The notes under the pieces are model-generated. The model did no database searches, was not told the origin of the DNA, and saw only the letters and a program-made list of their open reading frames with translations. Shown here in pieces: positions 37,926 to 49,189 of a DNA stretch of 64,000 nucleotides (position 1 is the first letter of the stretch; every line of letters begins with the position of its first letter). This DNA is from Apodemia mormo (Eukaryota; Arthropoda; Insecta; Lepidoptera; Riodinidae). The stretch covers positions 20,008,665-20,072,664 of the forward strand of contig JAUPFN010000003.1 of the NCBI GenBank assembly GCA_036924255.1, in the 5' to 3' direction. Position numbers and translations under genes: made by a program.

Positions 37926-38818
37926 TATGTTTTTATTACATATAATGTTATTAATGCAAAAACATATATGTGATTTAATTATATAGCGCGTGTCGTTATA
38001 TACTTTATAGATTAATGACTTGTATACTCCCTAACATTTTTTAGCCTACTCGATAAGTTGAAAATTGTTTAAATAGAGATACTGCTCTTAAAATTATGTG
38101 CGATAGCTACAGAAAATTATTTAAAAATTTTCTTTTTCATTTACAATTAAGTCGGAAGTACGAGAAAATTTTGTTAGTTAAGTAACAATCGTTCAACTTG
38201 TTGAAAAAATAACTTTAAGTAAAATTTGTTTAACGGGAATAAATTATTTACAGTGTTCAAAAAACATCATATTTTTTTTCAAATTTAAAAAAGAATATTC
38301 AATACCTTAAATAAATTAATTTATGTGTCGTTCTTGCTTTTGAGGCCGCGCGCGCATCCTAAAAATGTTGTGTGGAGATTCATTTTTCCATATCGAAAAT
38401 TTCCTTCTCTTTTCGAATACTTTCTGAAATTACTTAAATATTAATAGTTTATGAAATATTGGCAAATAACGAAATGCCTTTTTTTTCATCTTTAATTGTT
38501 TATAACTTTTGCAATTTTTATGTGCCTTATCGCACATATTTAATCTCTATTTTAGACAATTTTTAACTTGTTGAGTACACTATTTGCTTTTACTGCAAAT
38601 AAGAATATCTGTCTATTTCATAATGACAGTAGTCATGTAACATAATTTCTAGTGCGATGCTGACTACGATCTATTAGTTACGTCGATAAAATGATAGTTG
38701 AATATTGTACACATACCGGAACTAGTTTGTTCAAATAAAATTAAAACTGTTAAAATGACTGATTTTCCGTATTTTAGTGAATTTATCGGGTTTTATATTT
38801 ATTTTTGTTACTTTAATT
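37925..38818. other. No gene seen
   Basis: AT-rich intronic sequence. No motif recognised. Confidence 0.5.
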
Positions 38819-38819
38819 C

Positions 38820-39070
38820 GTGACTTCTGTGGTCTAGTAGTCCTGCGTCGGATTTCACCACATGAGGTGCCAGGTTCAACTCTCGGGTCGGGCAATTCCG
38901 AAATGTCTTTTTCAATTTTCTGACAAAAAAACAACGTTGCCTGGGATTGTAAAAAGTGCCCGTTTGGCGATAGTCTGGCCGACTATCTCATTATGGCACT
39001 AAGTATCTTCGGCTAATCGTGGGCGCACCTGTTGTATCTCTGCCTACTTCTTCGGGGACACGGACGTGAA
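38820..39070 (+). mobile_element. tRNA-derived SINE, family 2
   Basis: It starts GTGACTTCTGTGGTCTAGTA (A-box type), then CAGGTTCAACTCTCGGG (B-box type), the TTTTTCAATTTTCTGACAAA core and CTTCTTCGGGGACACGGACG. It ends in a T-run. Confidence 0.85.
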
Positions 39071-39406
39071 GATTTTTTTTTTTACTTTAATTTATGTGAA
39101 ATTTATGATAATTATTGTAATTTACGTTTGGATAAACGTAATTTGAATAAGATTTTTTTTTATTATACACTATTGAGAAAACTTCATCTGACAATTGTAT
39201 ATTATTGAGTACGCACAACGCCATTAGTGGCAAGAAAAGGAACTTTTTTTATAAATTATATACAGGCAAAGACATTTCTAAAATTTACATCTTAATACTC
39301 CCACTTAAATTTTATAATAAATTTCAATGTAACTTTATAAAAAAAAAACTTAATCAGAACATCAACCCTTCACCAAACATGTTTATTTATTATTTACTAA
39401 TCTAAA

Positions 39407-40330
39407 TTAATATCTATTTAATACTTGATCTCTATTATGAATAAATTTACTAGAAGGTGTCTTTGTTAAAAAGTCTGCAAGTTGATTTGAACTTTCTACA
39501 TATTTAATGCTAACAATATTCTGTTCTACATTTTCTTTTATGAAATTATACCTTATATCTATATGCTTTGTCCTTCTAAGGTAAATAGGATTTTGAATGA
39601 GTTTAATAGCACTTTGGTTATCAACATATAGAGTTATAATTAACAGTGGTTCACCAATATCAATTAATAACTCTCTGATCCATAAAATTTGTTTGGCTGC
39701 TTCACTTGCAGCCATATATATTGATAATGCCACACTATTTTGCTTTCTGCTAGCCCAAGTGACGGACCCACCGTTCATCATAAAAATATATCCAGTATTA
39801 GATTTTCTAGTATCAATATCTGAGGCAAATTAGAATCAGAATAACCTGTTAACTCTCTTTTACAGTTATAAGTAAAGTTATAAGTTATAAGCCAAGGTCT
39901 TTTGTATTTAAAAGTACCGAATAAATCTTTTAACAGCATTCACATGATATTTACTAGGATGATTTAAATAACTACTAACTATATTCAACGAGTAAGAAAT
40001 ATCAGGCCTTTATACTGTTGACAAAAACATCAGGGATCCCACTGCTTCCCTATATAGAAAATCAATATTAAACTCATCAACATTTTTCATTAGAATTACA
40101 TTATTATCAGCAGGGGTACTGCAAGCGATAGCTTCTAATATATTAAATCTATTTATTATTTGCTCTATATACTGTTTCTGACTCAAAATAATTGATCCAA
40201 ATTAATAATGCGCAACAAAATATTTTTACTTTTTGATAGTAATAGGGCGTCATCTACGTATAAGATTAAAATAACTATGTAGTTATTAAAATGGCCAACA
40301 AAAATACATTATTGTCTGAGGGCAAACATT
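39407..40330 (-). mobile_element. Ty1/copia retrotransposon remnant (RT-RNase H)
   Basis: On the minus strand the 124-codon frame 39781-39407 encodes a copia-type RNase H. It has GGSVTWASRKQNSVALSIYM, AASEAAKQILWIRELL, LYVDNQSAIKLIQNP, RTKHIDIRYNFIKE and a C-terminal NQLADFLTKT. Upstream, near 40205-40285, the reverse-transcriptase signature YVDDALLLSKSKN is visible. The stretch between has frame breaks. Gag, protease and integrase are not seen, and no LTR pair was found. The RNase H matches the canonical order of the family closely, so the family call is safe although the element is dead. Confidence 0.9.
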
Positions 40331-40350
40331 CATACCTATAGTGCTAATGT

Positions 40351-40572
40351 AACCAGGAGAGATTGTACCTTTGTATGCTATGTTTGTAGATACATTCATT
40401 TGAAGTTTGATTACCGTAGATACATAAGAGTATATTTGTTATATAAGAGTATATGATGAGAGCTTTGTTATATAAGAGTATCTACGGTAAGCCGTATATA
40501 TTAAAAAACATAATCAAACTTCAAATGAATGTACCTACAAACATAGCATACAAAGGTACAATCTCTCCTGGT
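40351..40572. repeat. Inverted repeat with 62-bp arms
   Basis: The left arm begins AACCAGGAGAGATTGTACCT (40351-40413). The right arm (40511-40572) is its reverse complement with one visible substitution. Further in, TACCGTAGATAC faces GTATCTACGGTA. It adjoins the copia remnant and may come from a duplicated, inverted end of that element. Confidence 0.85.
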
Positions 40573-40580
40573 TGTATTAG

Positions 40581-40745
40581 TGAAACTGAAACCATAGTAA
40601 AAATGGAGAACGGGAACATGAGTAATAAAGGAACGTTGGGTAGTGTCACCCAACCCAGTAGTGACTGGGGTGTTGTCAATCGATGTATACGCTATCTCCT
40701 GGAAGTGTCCTTAGTATTATGTCATTAATTTTGTGAACACAATGT
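40581..40745 (+). repeat. Interspersed repeat family C
   Basis: It contains AACATGAGTAATAAAGGAAC, TGTCAATCGATGTATACGCT and TATCTCCTGGAAGTGTCCTT. The same order recurs at about 43980-44130. The class is unknown. Confidence 0.7.
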
Positions 40746-40749
40746 CCAT

Positions 40750-41785
40750 ATATATACTACATAATAGTATTAATTCCCTTCGTGTTGGTCCGGGCTGTTA
40801 TTAAAATAAGGCATGTATTTAATGATCTTTTTAATTTGAATAAAACCTGCAAAGAAAAACATCTAAATGGTCATCTATTTTAATGATTGATCTTCCTTCT
40901 TTAAAACATAAAATAAATGAAATCAATCGATATTTTAGTTTCTTTAAAACTACGCAAAACATTTTGATATGTAAAATTTATATCAGATCGTTATTTGTTG
41001 GTCCTCAAAACTAAGAGAAATGAGCATTAAATATTCAATATTCTGATATTTTCTTAAATAATTCGATTAATATATAAATTATTTTTTGTCTATATCAAAT
41101 AATCTTCAATATAATTATATTAGGGTACTTATTTTTATTAAGTTGTAGTCAAAGGAAGGAAACAATCCACATCAAAGTCTTGAGAAGAATTAGCAGCCTG
41201 TAAACAATCTGTATCTTCTAGTATATCATTCTGTTTCTTCTTGTCTAATGTTTGTTCCAATTTTATTTTTATGTTGTTTTTTCCCATGAGCCCAACACAT
41301 GACGGTCGGACGGACCAATGGCGGAAGAGTGTCACTCATCCACAAAGTACCGTATTTTATACATACTTTTCATTACAAATATTTACCAATAATATTTTTA
41401 GTTTGATCAAATAGATTTTAAAGTTTAGTTATAACATAGATCGAAATGTATTTATTAGGTAATCAATATAAAAAGGCAAACTTGATATAAAAATCATCAA
41501 ACGAACAAAATTAAAGGTCTTTTAATAAACAAATATTATTTTTGTTTATTGAAAGAGTATGTTTAAACATAATTATTATGTTACCTTAAATGAAGTTCAT
41601 TTATAATTTATCCGTAGATCAACTTATATAGACGCAATAATTAATATAATAATAAAATACAAAATAACACATCATTTATTTTTAAAAGTGCACAATAATT
41701 AAAATAGATCAATTAGTTTTTAGAGGATCAAATAATATTATTGTTAAAATAACTTATGACTTTATAGACTTATGACCTAGTGTGT
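40750..41785. other. No gene seen
   Basis: AT-rich sequence. A stub of family A (CCTTCGTGTTGGTCCGGGC) lies at about 40780. A short minus-strand open frame at 41138-41335 has no recognisable motif. Confidence 0.5.
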
Positions 41786-41789
41786 GGCC

Positions 41790-41895
41790 GCCAGTTTGTT
41801 GCGGCGTTTCCGATCCGTAAGTATAAGTATAAAAAAATGTCGCGTCAAAATAACTTGTAAAAACTTTTACTGAATAAATTACTTCTGATTTTTGA
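41790..41895 (+). mobile_element. 3'-end fragment of a non-LTR element
   Basis: It contains GCGTTTCCGATCCGTAAG, GTCAAAATAACTTGTAAAAA and CTTCTGATTTTTGA, as in the 3' end of the remnant at 49190-50280. The 7-mer array starts directly after it, and its TTTTTGACCTATGACC tail may have seeded that array. Confidence 0.65.
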
Positions 41896-43640
41896 CCTAT
41901 GACCTTTTTGACTTTTGACTTATGACATGTGACCTTATGACGTATACCTTATGACTTACGACTCATGACTCACGACTCACGTTTCATGACTCAGACTCTT
42001 GACATATGACTTATGACTCACGACTCACGTCTCACGACTCACGACACATGACTCATGACTCTTGACATATACGATTGATACATATGACATATGACATATG
42101 ACATATGACATATGACATATGACATATGACATATGACATATGACATATGACATATGACATATGACATATGACATATGACATATGACATATAACATATGAC
42201 ATGACATATGACATGACTCATGACTCAACACTCAACACTCATGACATAAGACTTAGGACTTAGGACTTAGGACTCATGACTCATGACATGAGACTTAGGA
42301 CTTAGGACTTAGGACTTATGACTTATGAGTTATGACTTATGACTTATGACTTATGACTTATGACTTATGACTTATGACTTATGACTTATGACTTATGACT
42401 TATGACTTATGACTTATGACTTATGACTTATGACTTATGACTTATGACTTATGACTTATGAGTTATGACTTATGACTTATGACTTATGACTTATGACTTA
42501 TGACTTATGACTTATGACCTATGACCTATGACTTATGACTTATGACTTATGACTTATGACTTATGACTTATGACCTATGACTTATGACTTATGACTTATG
42601 ACTTATGACTTATGACTTATGACTTATGACTTATGACTTATGACTTATGACTTATGACTTATGACTTATGACTTATGACTTATGACTTATGACTTATGAC
42701 TTATGACTTATGACTTATGACTTATGACTTATGACTTATGACTTATGACTTATGACTTATGACTTATGACTTATGACTTATGACTTATGACTTATGACTT
42801 ATGACTTATGACTTATGACTTATGACTTATGACTTATGACCTATGACCTATTACTGATGACCTATGCCCTATGCCCTATGCCCTATGACCTATGCCCTAT
42901 GCCCTATGCCCTATGACCTATGCCCTATGCCCTATGCCCTATGCCCTATGCCCTATGCCCTATGCCCTTTTCCCTATGCCCTATGACCTATGACCTATGC
43001 CCTATGCCCTATGACCTATGCCCTATGCCCTATGACCTATGACCTATGCCCTATGCCATATGCCCTATGCCCTATGCCCTATGCCCTATGCCCTATGCCC
43101 TATGCCCTATGCCCTATGCCCTATGCCCTATGCCCTGTGCCCTGTGCCCTGTGCCCTATGCCCTATGCCCTATGCCCTATGCCCTTTGCCCTATGCCCTA
43201 TGCCCTATGCCCTATGCCCTATGACCTATGACCTATGCCCTATGCCCTATGCCCTATGCCCTATGCCCTATGCCCTATGCCCTATGCCCTATGACCTATG
43301 ACCTATGACCTATGACCTATGACTTACGACTTACGACTTACGACTCACGACTCACGACTCACGACTCACGACTTACGACTCACGACTCACGACTCACGAC
43401 TCACGACTCACGACTCACGACTTACGACTTACGACTTACGACTTACGACTTACGACTTACGACTTACGACTTACGACTTATGACTTATGACTTATGACTT
43501 ATGCCTTATGATTTTGGCACATGACCTATTACCTGTGACCTGTGACCTATGACTTATGACTCATGACTCATTATTCATGACTCATTACTCATTACTCATG
43601 ACTTAATACTCATTACTCATTACTTATAAACTTATGACTT
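41880..43640. repeat. Mosaic heptanucleotide array (about 1.7 kb)
   Basis: A nearly continuous array of 7-base words changes type along its length. ACATATG words lie at about 42080-42200, ACTTATG words at about 42310-42840, CCCTATG with interspersed ACCTATG at about 42860-43310, ACTCACG at about 43340-43425, and ACTTACG then ACTTATG at about 43425-43500. It then decays into ACTCATG and similar words. Because 7 is not a multiple of 3, several frames stay open as 21-base periodic peptides. These are not genes. Confidence 0.95.
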
Positions 43641-43649
43641 ATCCCCGTA

Positions 43650-43830
43650 TTGTTCCGGGCTCCTTCGAAGAATAGACCAACTGCTGTTCTGCCAGACAGG
43701 TCGTACGAGTAAGATTATATATTAGTGCCGCAATAATGTCAATGTTGGTCTTTGTCATGTTCCGGTTTATAACGTAGAGTAGCCGGTTGACTTATGCATG
43801 TGGCATTGCCATTAAAATGCTGAGCCGCAC
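43650..43830 (+). repeat. Repeat family A, partial
   Basis: It contains CCCCGTATTGTTCCGGGCTC, CTGCTGTTCTGCCAGACAGG and GGTTGACTTATGCATG. It follows the 7-mer array directly. Confidence 0.75.
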
Positions 43831-43979
43831 AATTTCGTCTGCGTCACATAAGAGGGAGTGTGTTTGCTGCTGCCCCCGCACAACTTCACCTGCGTCACAC
43901 AGTGACATAATAACATTCTAGAGGAACTAACTTAAGTGTAACAAGCCTATGATATAGTCATCCCACTATGATCATGATC

Positions 43980-44130
43980 AGTAAGACTGAAACTCTAGTA
44001 AAAATAGAACGGGGACATGAGTAATAAAGGAACGTTTGGTTACACTACTGGAGTGTCAATCGATGTATAGTTTACGCTATCTCCTGGAAGTTTACTTAAT
44101 ATTCTGTCATTAATTTCGTCAACACTACTA
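43980..44130 (+). repeat. Interspersed repeat family C, second copy
   Basis: It matches 40581-40745 through ACATGAGTAATAAAGGAACG and TATCTCCTGGAAGTTTACTT. The two copies lie on either side of the 7-mer array in the same orientation. Confidence 0.7.
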
Positions 44131-44358
44131 TTTCTAGTCACCAATATTACCCTTTGACACATCCACTGGTAGTCTTTGTTTTCTACTTCGACTATCCGCA
44201 TGTAGTGCATGCTGTCTCACAGAGCAGACTATCTGACTCCCCGCATTCTCTCCACGCACACACGTTTCGCGCGGTGCTTGATAATAATACTAGCAAAAAA
44301 CAGAGCTTTGTAAGGGCTCGCAAAGTTATACTACCTAGTAATGTCTATTGTTAGGAGG

Positions 44359-44450
44359 TTCCCCGTGTTGGTTCCGGGCTCCTTTGAAGAATAGACTAAC
44401 TGCCGTTCTGCCAAGCAGGTTGTAAAAAGCGACTGATTGTCTCGCCCGTT
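44359..44450 (+). repeat. Repeat family A, end fragment
   Basis: It reads CCCCGTGTTGGTTCCGGGCT, then CTGCCGTTCTGCCAAGCAGG, and stops before the middle of the family. Confidence 0.75.
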
Positions 44451-44759
44451 AGTGCTTACAAGAAAAATTCTTTAAAATTTTCTTGATTTATTAAAAACAC
44501 GACTTTTATTATTATCAATGTTATCTACACAGAACAAATATAAAGGTTATCTACTAAAATTTTACATCATATTTTCTGGTCTACCTATAATATCGTATGG
44601 TCTACCTATAATATGTAGCAACTCAAGATCCATCTCGCGCCACCACTTCGCTCTTACAGCCTAATATTAATAGAAATCAAGTTTTATTTATGGTAGCTTT
44701 CTTGCAAAATAGTTTTCAAGAAAAAATGGGTATTAAAATGAAAGTTGATCTTATAAATA

Positions 44760-45390
44760 AAAACACATTTTTGACATTTCGCTAAGAAAATACCTAGTTT
44801 TTTTTTCTTAAATCGGGATTTTTTTGAGTTTTTTCAAAATTTTATCAAAATCGCTTCTGTGGTCTAGAGGTCCAGCGTTGGCGTCGACCACATGAGGTCC
44901 CGGGATCGATTCCGGGAATCGGCACTGGGCACTTAAAAAAAGTTTTTTCAGTTTTCTGATAAACACAAAGTTGCCCGAGATTGGAAAGTGCCCGGTTGGC
45001 GATAGGCTTGCCACCTATCACATTTGTGGGACCAAGTATCTTCGGCTAATCGTGGGTGCACCTGTTATACCTCTATCTACCCCTTCGGGGATACGAGCGT
45101 AAAGATACTTTTTTTATCAAAATCCCTTGGGCCCATTTGGGTCAAATTTTCAGGAAGTCTAAGTTGAGTGGAATCCAATCGAATGCCATCAACTGCGTTT
45201 CGATCGGTCCAGCCGTTCAAAGATTATGAGATATTTACATACAGACAGACACACACACTGACGTCATCGTGAAAATAGTCGAAAAAGGTTCCTAGGACCT
45301 CAAAACGTGGACGTCTGGTGAAAACTCGATTTTTGAGAATCGGAGCAAAATCAGTAACTTCCTTATCTGCATACGTAGCGGGAAGTTAAA
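44760..45390 (-). repeat. Interspersed repeat family B, split by a SINE
   Basis: On the minus strand it begins AACTTCCCGCTACGTATGC at 45390 and carries the block order of the family, including GAAACGCAGTTGATGGCATT. It is interrupted at 44853-45111 by a family-2 SINE flanked by a duplicated 13-bp target. Confidence 0.78.
44853..45111 (+). mobile_element. tRNA-derived SINE, family 2, with perfect 13-bp target duplication
   Basis: The element starts GCTTCTGTGGTCTAGAGGTC (A-box type), then GGGATCGATTCCGGG (B-box type). The core is TCAGTTTTCTGATAAACACA and the tail is CCCTTCGGGGATACGAGCGT followed by AAAGATACT. The 13-mer TTTTATCAAAATC flanks it exactly at 44840-44852 and 45112-45124. This shows retroposition into a family-B element and defines both ends of the SINE. 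Confidence 0.93.
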
Positions 45391-45529
45391 AAGTACAAGT
45401 GTATTAATAGATTAATATTGTATTGAAATGGAGTGAATGAAAATCAATTAAATCTACCAGGCGAAAGTAGCATTTTAACTCGTTAACATTTTAACTCGTT
45501 TATTTTTATCATTTTAACTCGTGTCGTGT

Positions 45530-45630
45530 GTGGCGCGTTTCCGATCCGGTAGTAGTTTAAAAAAATGTTGACGCGTCAAAATAACTTGCAAAAAGTTTTA
45601 TTGAATATAGTACTTCTAATTTCTGATTTC
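45530..45630 (+). mobile_element. 3'-end fragment of a non-LTR element
   Basis: It reads CGTTTCCGATCCGGTAGTAG, GTCAAAATAACTTGCAAAAA and CTAATTTCTGATTTC, as in the 3' end of 49190-50280. Confidence 0.65.
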
Positions 45631-45721
45631 GTTAGCATTTTAACTCATTCGTTTTATAATAGATGGCATTAGTAGTAATTAAATTCTAATACAACATGTA
45701 TATTAATTTTTTTTGTTTATA

Positions 45722-45872
45722 AAATGGTATTTTAATGGTAGATCATATCTAGACATGAATTTAAACTACCACGTCAAAGCTCAAACCTCAATATGCGATA
45801 CTTTTTCAATAAAAGATACCACAAAAGTGCATAGAAAGTGGCCTGGTGTAGGGCTTGCTTCGCTTGCCCTAA
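45722..45872 (+). repeat. Repeat family D (inverted partner at window end)
   Basis: It contains TAAACTACCACGTCAAAGCT, AAGTGCATAGAAAGTGGCCT and GGGCTTGCTTCGCTTGCCCT. The reverse complement of the whole stretch is at 63856-64000. The class is unknown. Confidence 0.8.
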
Positions 45873-46164
45873 TTATATCTTAAAACTCCTAAGTTATCGG
45901 TTGAAATCAAATGAAGCAAAGGGTGATTTCATTCCACATTAAATACTTGTGATGAATAACTAATTTATTTAGATAGAGATTAAGACCATGTTTATTAAAA
46001 CACCATCGCAAACAATTTTGATTACCATAAAAAGGGTCATAAAATGTGAGCCTTAATTGTTAGACGTACACTATTTTTACTTTTATTTATAACTTTTTAA
46101 GACGAACAATTCGATCATATATGATTTATGCGTAACTTTAACCGTTAACGCAGCGCACAGCAGG

Positions 46165-46378
46165 AAAGCCCTCGAAAGGTAAAAAAATCGCCGTTTAGAC
46201 CACATTTTTCGTTATTACTCCAATCCAGTTGTAGCGTGATGTTATATAGCCTATAACCTTCCTCGATAAATAGGCTATCCAACTCAAAAAGAATTATTCA
46301 AATCGGTTTAGCAGTTTTTGAGATTAGTGCGTACAAACAAACAAACTCTATAATTTTATAATATTAGTATAGATATGC
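46165..46378 (-). repeat. Short Helitron-like interspersed element
   Basis: On the minus strand it begins ATCTATACTAATATTATAAA, then an AAACCGATTTGAATAATTC phrase. TCTATACTAATATTATAAA is the hallmark 5' end of many small lepidopteran Helitrons. Confidence 0.6.
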
Positions 46379-46644
46379 ATTAGAAATACATTTAATTGAT
46401 AAAAATAAACATTACATACACGTAGTGTGTGTGATATTCATTTTTCTTACTTTAATTCATGTGCCATATATGACAATATACACACATGTATACTATTTTC
46501 TTAACGGTTAAAGCACAAAACAAAAAAATCTGTAAATCTGTAAACAAAAATGAGTTGACCGATATTTATCCAAATAACGGTATTTAACGTAGTTTTTAAA
46601 GAGAAACAACCCTGATAAGATTTTTAAGTCAATGAGCGCTTCTT

Positions 46645-46750
46645 GATTGGCCGGCCCGGCACCGGTCCCGGCCCGACACTGGTCCCGGCCCGACACTGAC
46701 AGTACTTGACGCGACGACCCGACACGGCACCGGCAGCTACATTCTTCATT
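46645..46750. repeat. GC-rich tandem repeat patch
   Basis: GGTCCCGGCCCGACACT occurs twice in tandem after GGCCGGCCCGGCACC. It is strikingly GC-rich in AT-rich surroundings. No coding or RNA assignment. Confidence 0.7.
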
Positions 46751-47019
46751 AGACCGACACGACTTTATATAATTCCAGACGTAGCTCATCCATTTGGTCA
46801 ATAAAAAGGGGTTACCTGGAAGATTTTCCGGGAGTTAGAAAATTGGTTATTTTATGGATTTCGGTATGCTCTTTTCGAATTTCAACTTTGCCACCTCGTA
46901 TCTCTGCCGCTTGCACCGCCATATTGAAAAAAATGGCGCCTAATGGCGCGCTAACAATTTTTTGGGAATATCTCCTTTCCGACGCATTTTCCGAAAAAAC
47001 ATTTATGTACTAAAAAATT

Positions 47020-47667
47020 AAACTAGAGAAAATTTCCTACAGTTTATATTTTTATAATTTTTTCATAAAATCAATAGTTTTTATTCTTCAGTGTATTATT
47101 CATCTGCACCACCACGTGTTTTTCGTATATTTTCTAAAATATTCTACTATTACTACTGGATTAAAATGCTCCATTATATCAGAGAATAGGAGATAGTTAG
47201 TTCGTCTATGGTTATATACACAAATTGTAGTGGTCCTTGTAATAATTCACAAATTCCATCATATAATTATGATGAAGAGGAAGAAACGGTGACTATTTTT
47301 GAAAAAGCTTTTGATGAAATTGAAAACGGAGATGCGTGTGATAAATCTGATAGTCACATCGCAGATGATGCGGACGAAATTTCGGCCTGCGATGTCTCGA
47401 TCGGTGCAAAAGTTGTAACACCTGGTTCTTCAGGAACAGCAAAGCGAGGGAGATTGCGCTAAATTTCTAAATAAATAAATATACATCACATGTAAATTAG
47501 GCCGACAGGAGAAACCACGATAAAAAAACGAGCCGCTTACTCTACGAACTGAGTTTTTTTTTCAAAACGTATAGTGAAATGTACTTTGCGGCACTCGTAC
47601 GCCAAAAACTATTGATTTTATGAAAAAAATTGTAAATACATAAATTGTAGGATTTTTTTTTCTAGTT
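47020..47667. mobile_element. DNA element with about 65-bp terminal inverted repeats enclosing a small ORF
   Basis: The left arm (47020-47093) includes AATTTTTTCATAAAATCAAT. The right arm (47603-47667) is its approximate reverse complement, including ATTGATTTTATGAAAAAAAT. Between the arms, 47208-47462 on the + strand encodes 84 residues beginning with a hydrophobic/Cys stretch and going into an acidic region (YNYDEEEETVTIFEKAFDEI) with a basic end (GTAKRGRLR). It might be the N-terminal remnant of a transposase, but I do not recognise the family. The exact termini and the target duplication are not clear. Confidence 0.6.
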
Positions 47668-47669
47668 CA

Positions 47670-48264
47670 TATTCATAGGGCGATATCTAGTCTGTTTATT
47701 AATACTTAAAGGAAAAACTTTGTACTCTTTTCAAGACAGTTACGCTAAAAGTGCAGTATGAAAAATAGCACAGTTAAAGTTTACATTCTGGAGGACCGAA
47801 TACTTAACTAACCCAATATTTTTAAATAAAACATTACGAATACATTAAATAAATAAACATTACACAGTACACACACTACATTTGTGTGTTATATATTCGT
47901 GTGACTTAAGTATGCTGTAACACTTAAAAGAGATTTTATTATGTCTGTGGTTAAATTTTGACCACAGGGTGATCGCTAGTTAATATTATCAGGCAACTTA
48001 TCTCTCGTTGTCTGCAAATAAGTTAGCAACAATTGTAAAGAAAATATTTATCCACTGTATTTTAAAAAGAATAACTTAACATTACAATGGCTGCAAAACA
48101 ATTTTAAGTTTACCTTCAGCCTTAATCAAAACACGGCCAAGTAAGAGGTAGCAAGCCTGTTTAACTTGGCAAACTTGTTCGGTTATAGAATCTTAAGACC
48201 TATTGTTATTGTAATGGTTTTGTACAAATCTTATCGTTTTATTATTATATAAATGATATTCGAT
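47670..48264. other. No gene seen
   Basis: AT-rich intronic sequence. Nothing recognised. Confidence 0.5.
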
Positions 48265-48395
48265 TCTTAATTTTATAGTTTAACCCTGATTTACGAAAAT
48301 CGAGTTTTTATTAAATGTCAACGCTTAAGGTCATAGAAAAAAAATCTCTGATTATGACGCCAGCGTGTCTGTATGTATGTACGTATGTGTGTGTA

Positions 48396-48426
<31 letters not shown>

Positions 48427-49185
48427 CGTATTTGCGGTTAAGGGCATTTAATTGAGTTCTATAAAACAATTTCCTATAAACTGCACAGATTCGACCCAGT
48501 AGGTGTTAGGAATTTTAAGAAAACCTCAAAAATCTGCCTTTCTTCTTGTATTAATGTGCCAATTGATTCCGAAATCCAATCCGCTTCTATTCTTGAAAAT
48601 CTGTGTCGTATTCCTCGAATTCGATCAAAATCGATTATTTCATTCAAGAAAAACGTGAAATTAATTAAATTTGGTATTCTTCGCGAACGTTCTACTGACC
48701 CTCGCGATGCCACCGATAAGCAAGACACCGGTTTAATGAATGGATAAAACTCACCGATGGCCCGGACAAAAAAGAAGACTCTCCGGTCCATCGGTGAGTT
48801 TTACCCATCAAACAGCGTCTTTCTTTTCGACGGAATCGTGGAGGTTATATAGAACAGTTTACGGGGAATATCAAATTTAATTATTTTCACCTTTTTAATT
48901 ATGGATTTTCGCAAAGTAACGACTGAATCAATTAAATTCACGTACATATTAACGTACACAATTCACAGACGTAACTTCCTGATTTCGTAACAAACCTTTT
49001 ATGTATTTACGACTACACTCTTAAAACTCAAAACTTTCTCTGAATGCCGGTCAAAAGATCATAATCGACCATCACCTTCAAAAGTCTTATTTTTCAAAAA
49101 TTCAAATAACGTCGTTTTCCACAAACTCCTTGCTCTTTGAGCTCCAAAATATGCAATAAGGTATATTTTTGACTAATTTGAGATT
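48265..49185 (+). repeat. Interspersed repeat family B, degenerate segments
   Basis: It contains CCTGATTTACGAAAATCGAG, TTATTAAATGTCAACGC and a GTAT/GT microsatellite at 48362-48428, followed by AT-rich sequence like the distal part of the family at 35100-35530. A short palindromic pair (ACTCACCGATGG...CCATCGGTGAGT) lies at about 48749-48801. Confidence 0.55.
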
Positions 49186-49189
49186 CAAA

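Noticed and set aside
42025..43497. Several overlapping open frames with peptides of repeated HMSYVIC, CPMPYAL and LTTYD type
   Set aside because: They are translations of the 7-base tandem array. A 7-mer read in triplets repeats every 21 bases and stays open by chance.
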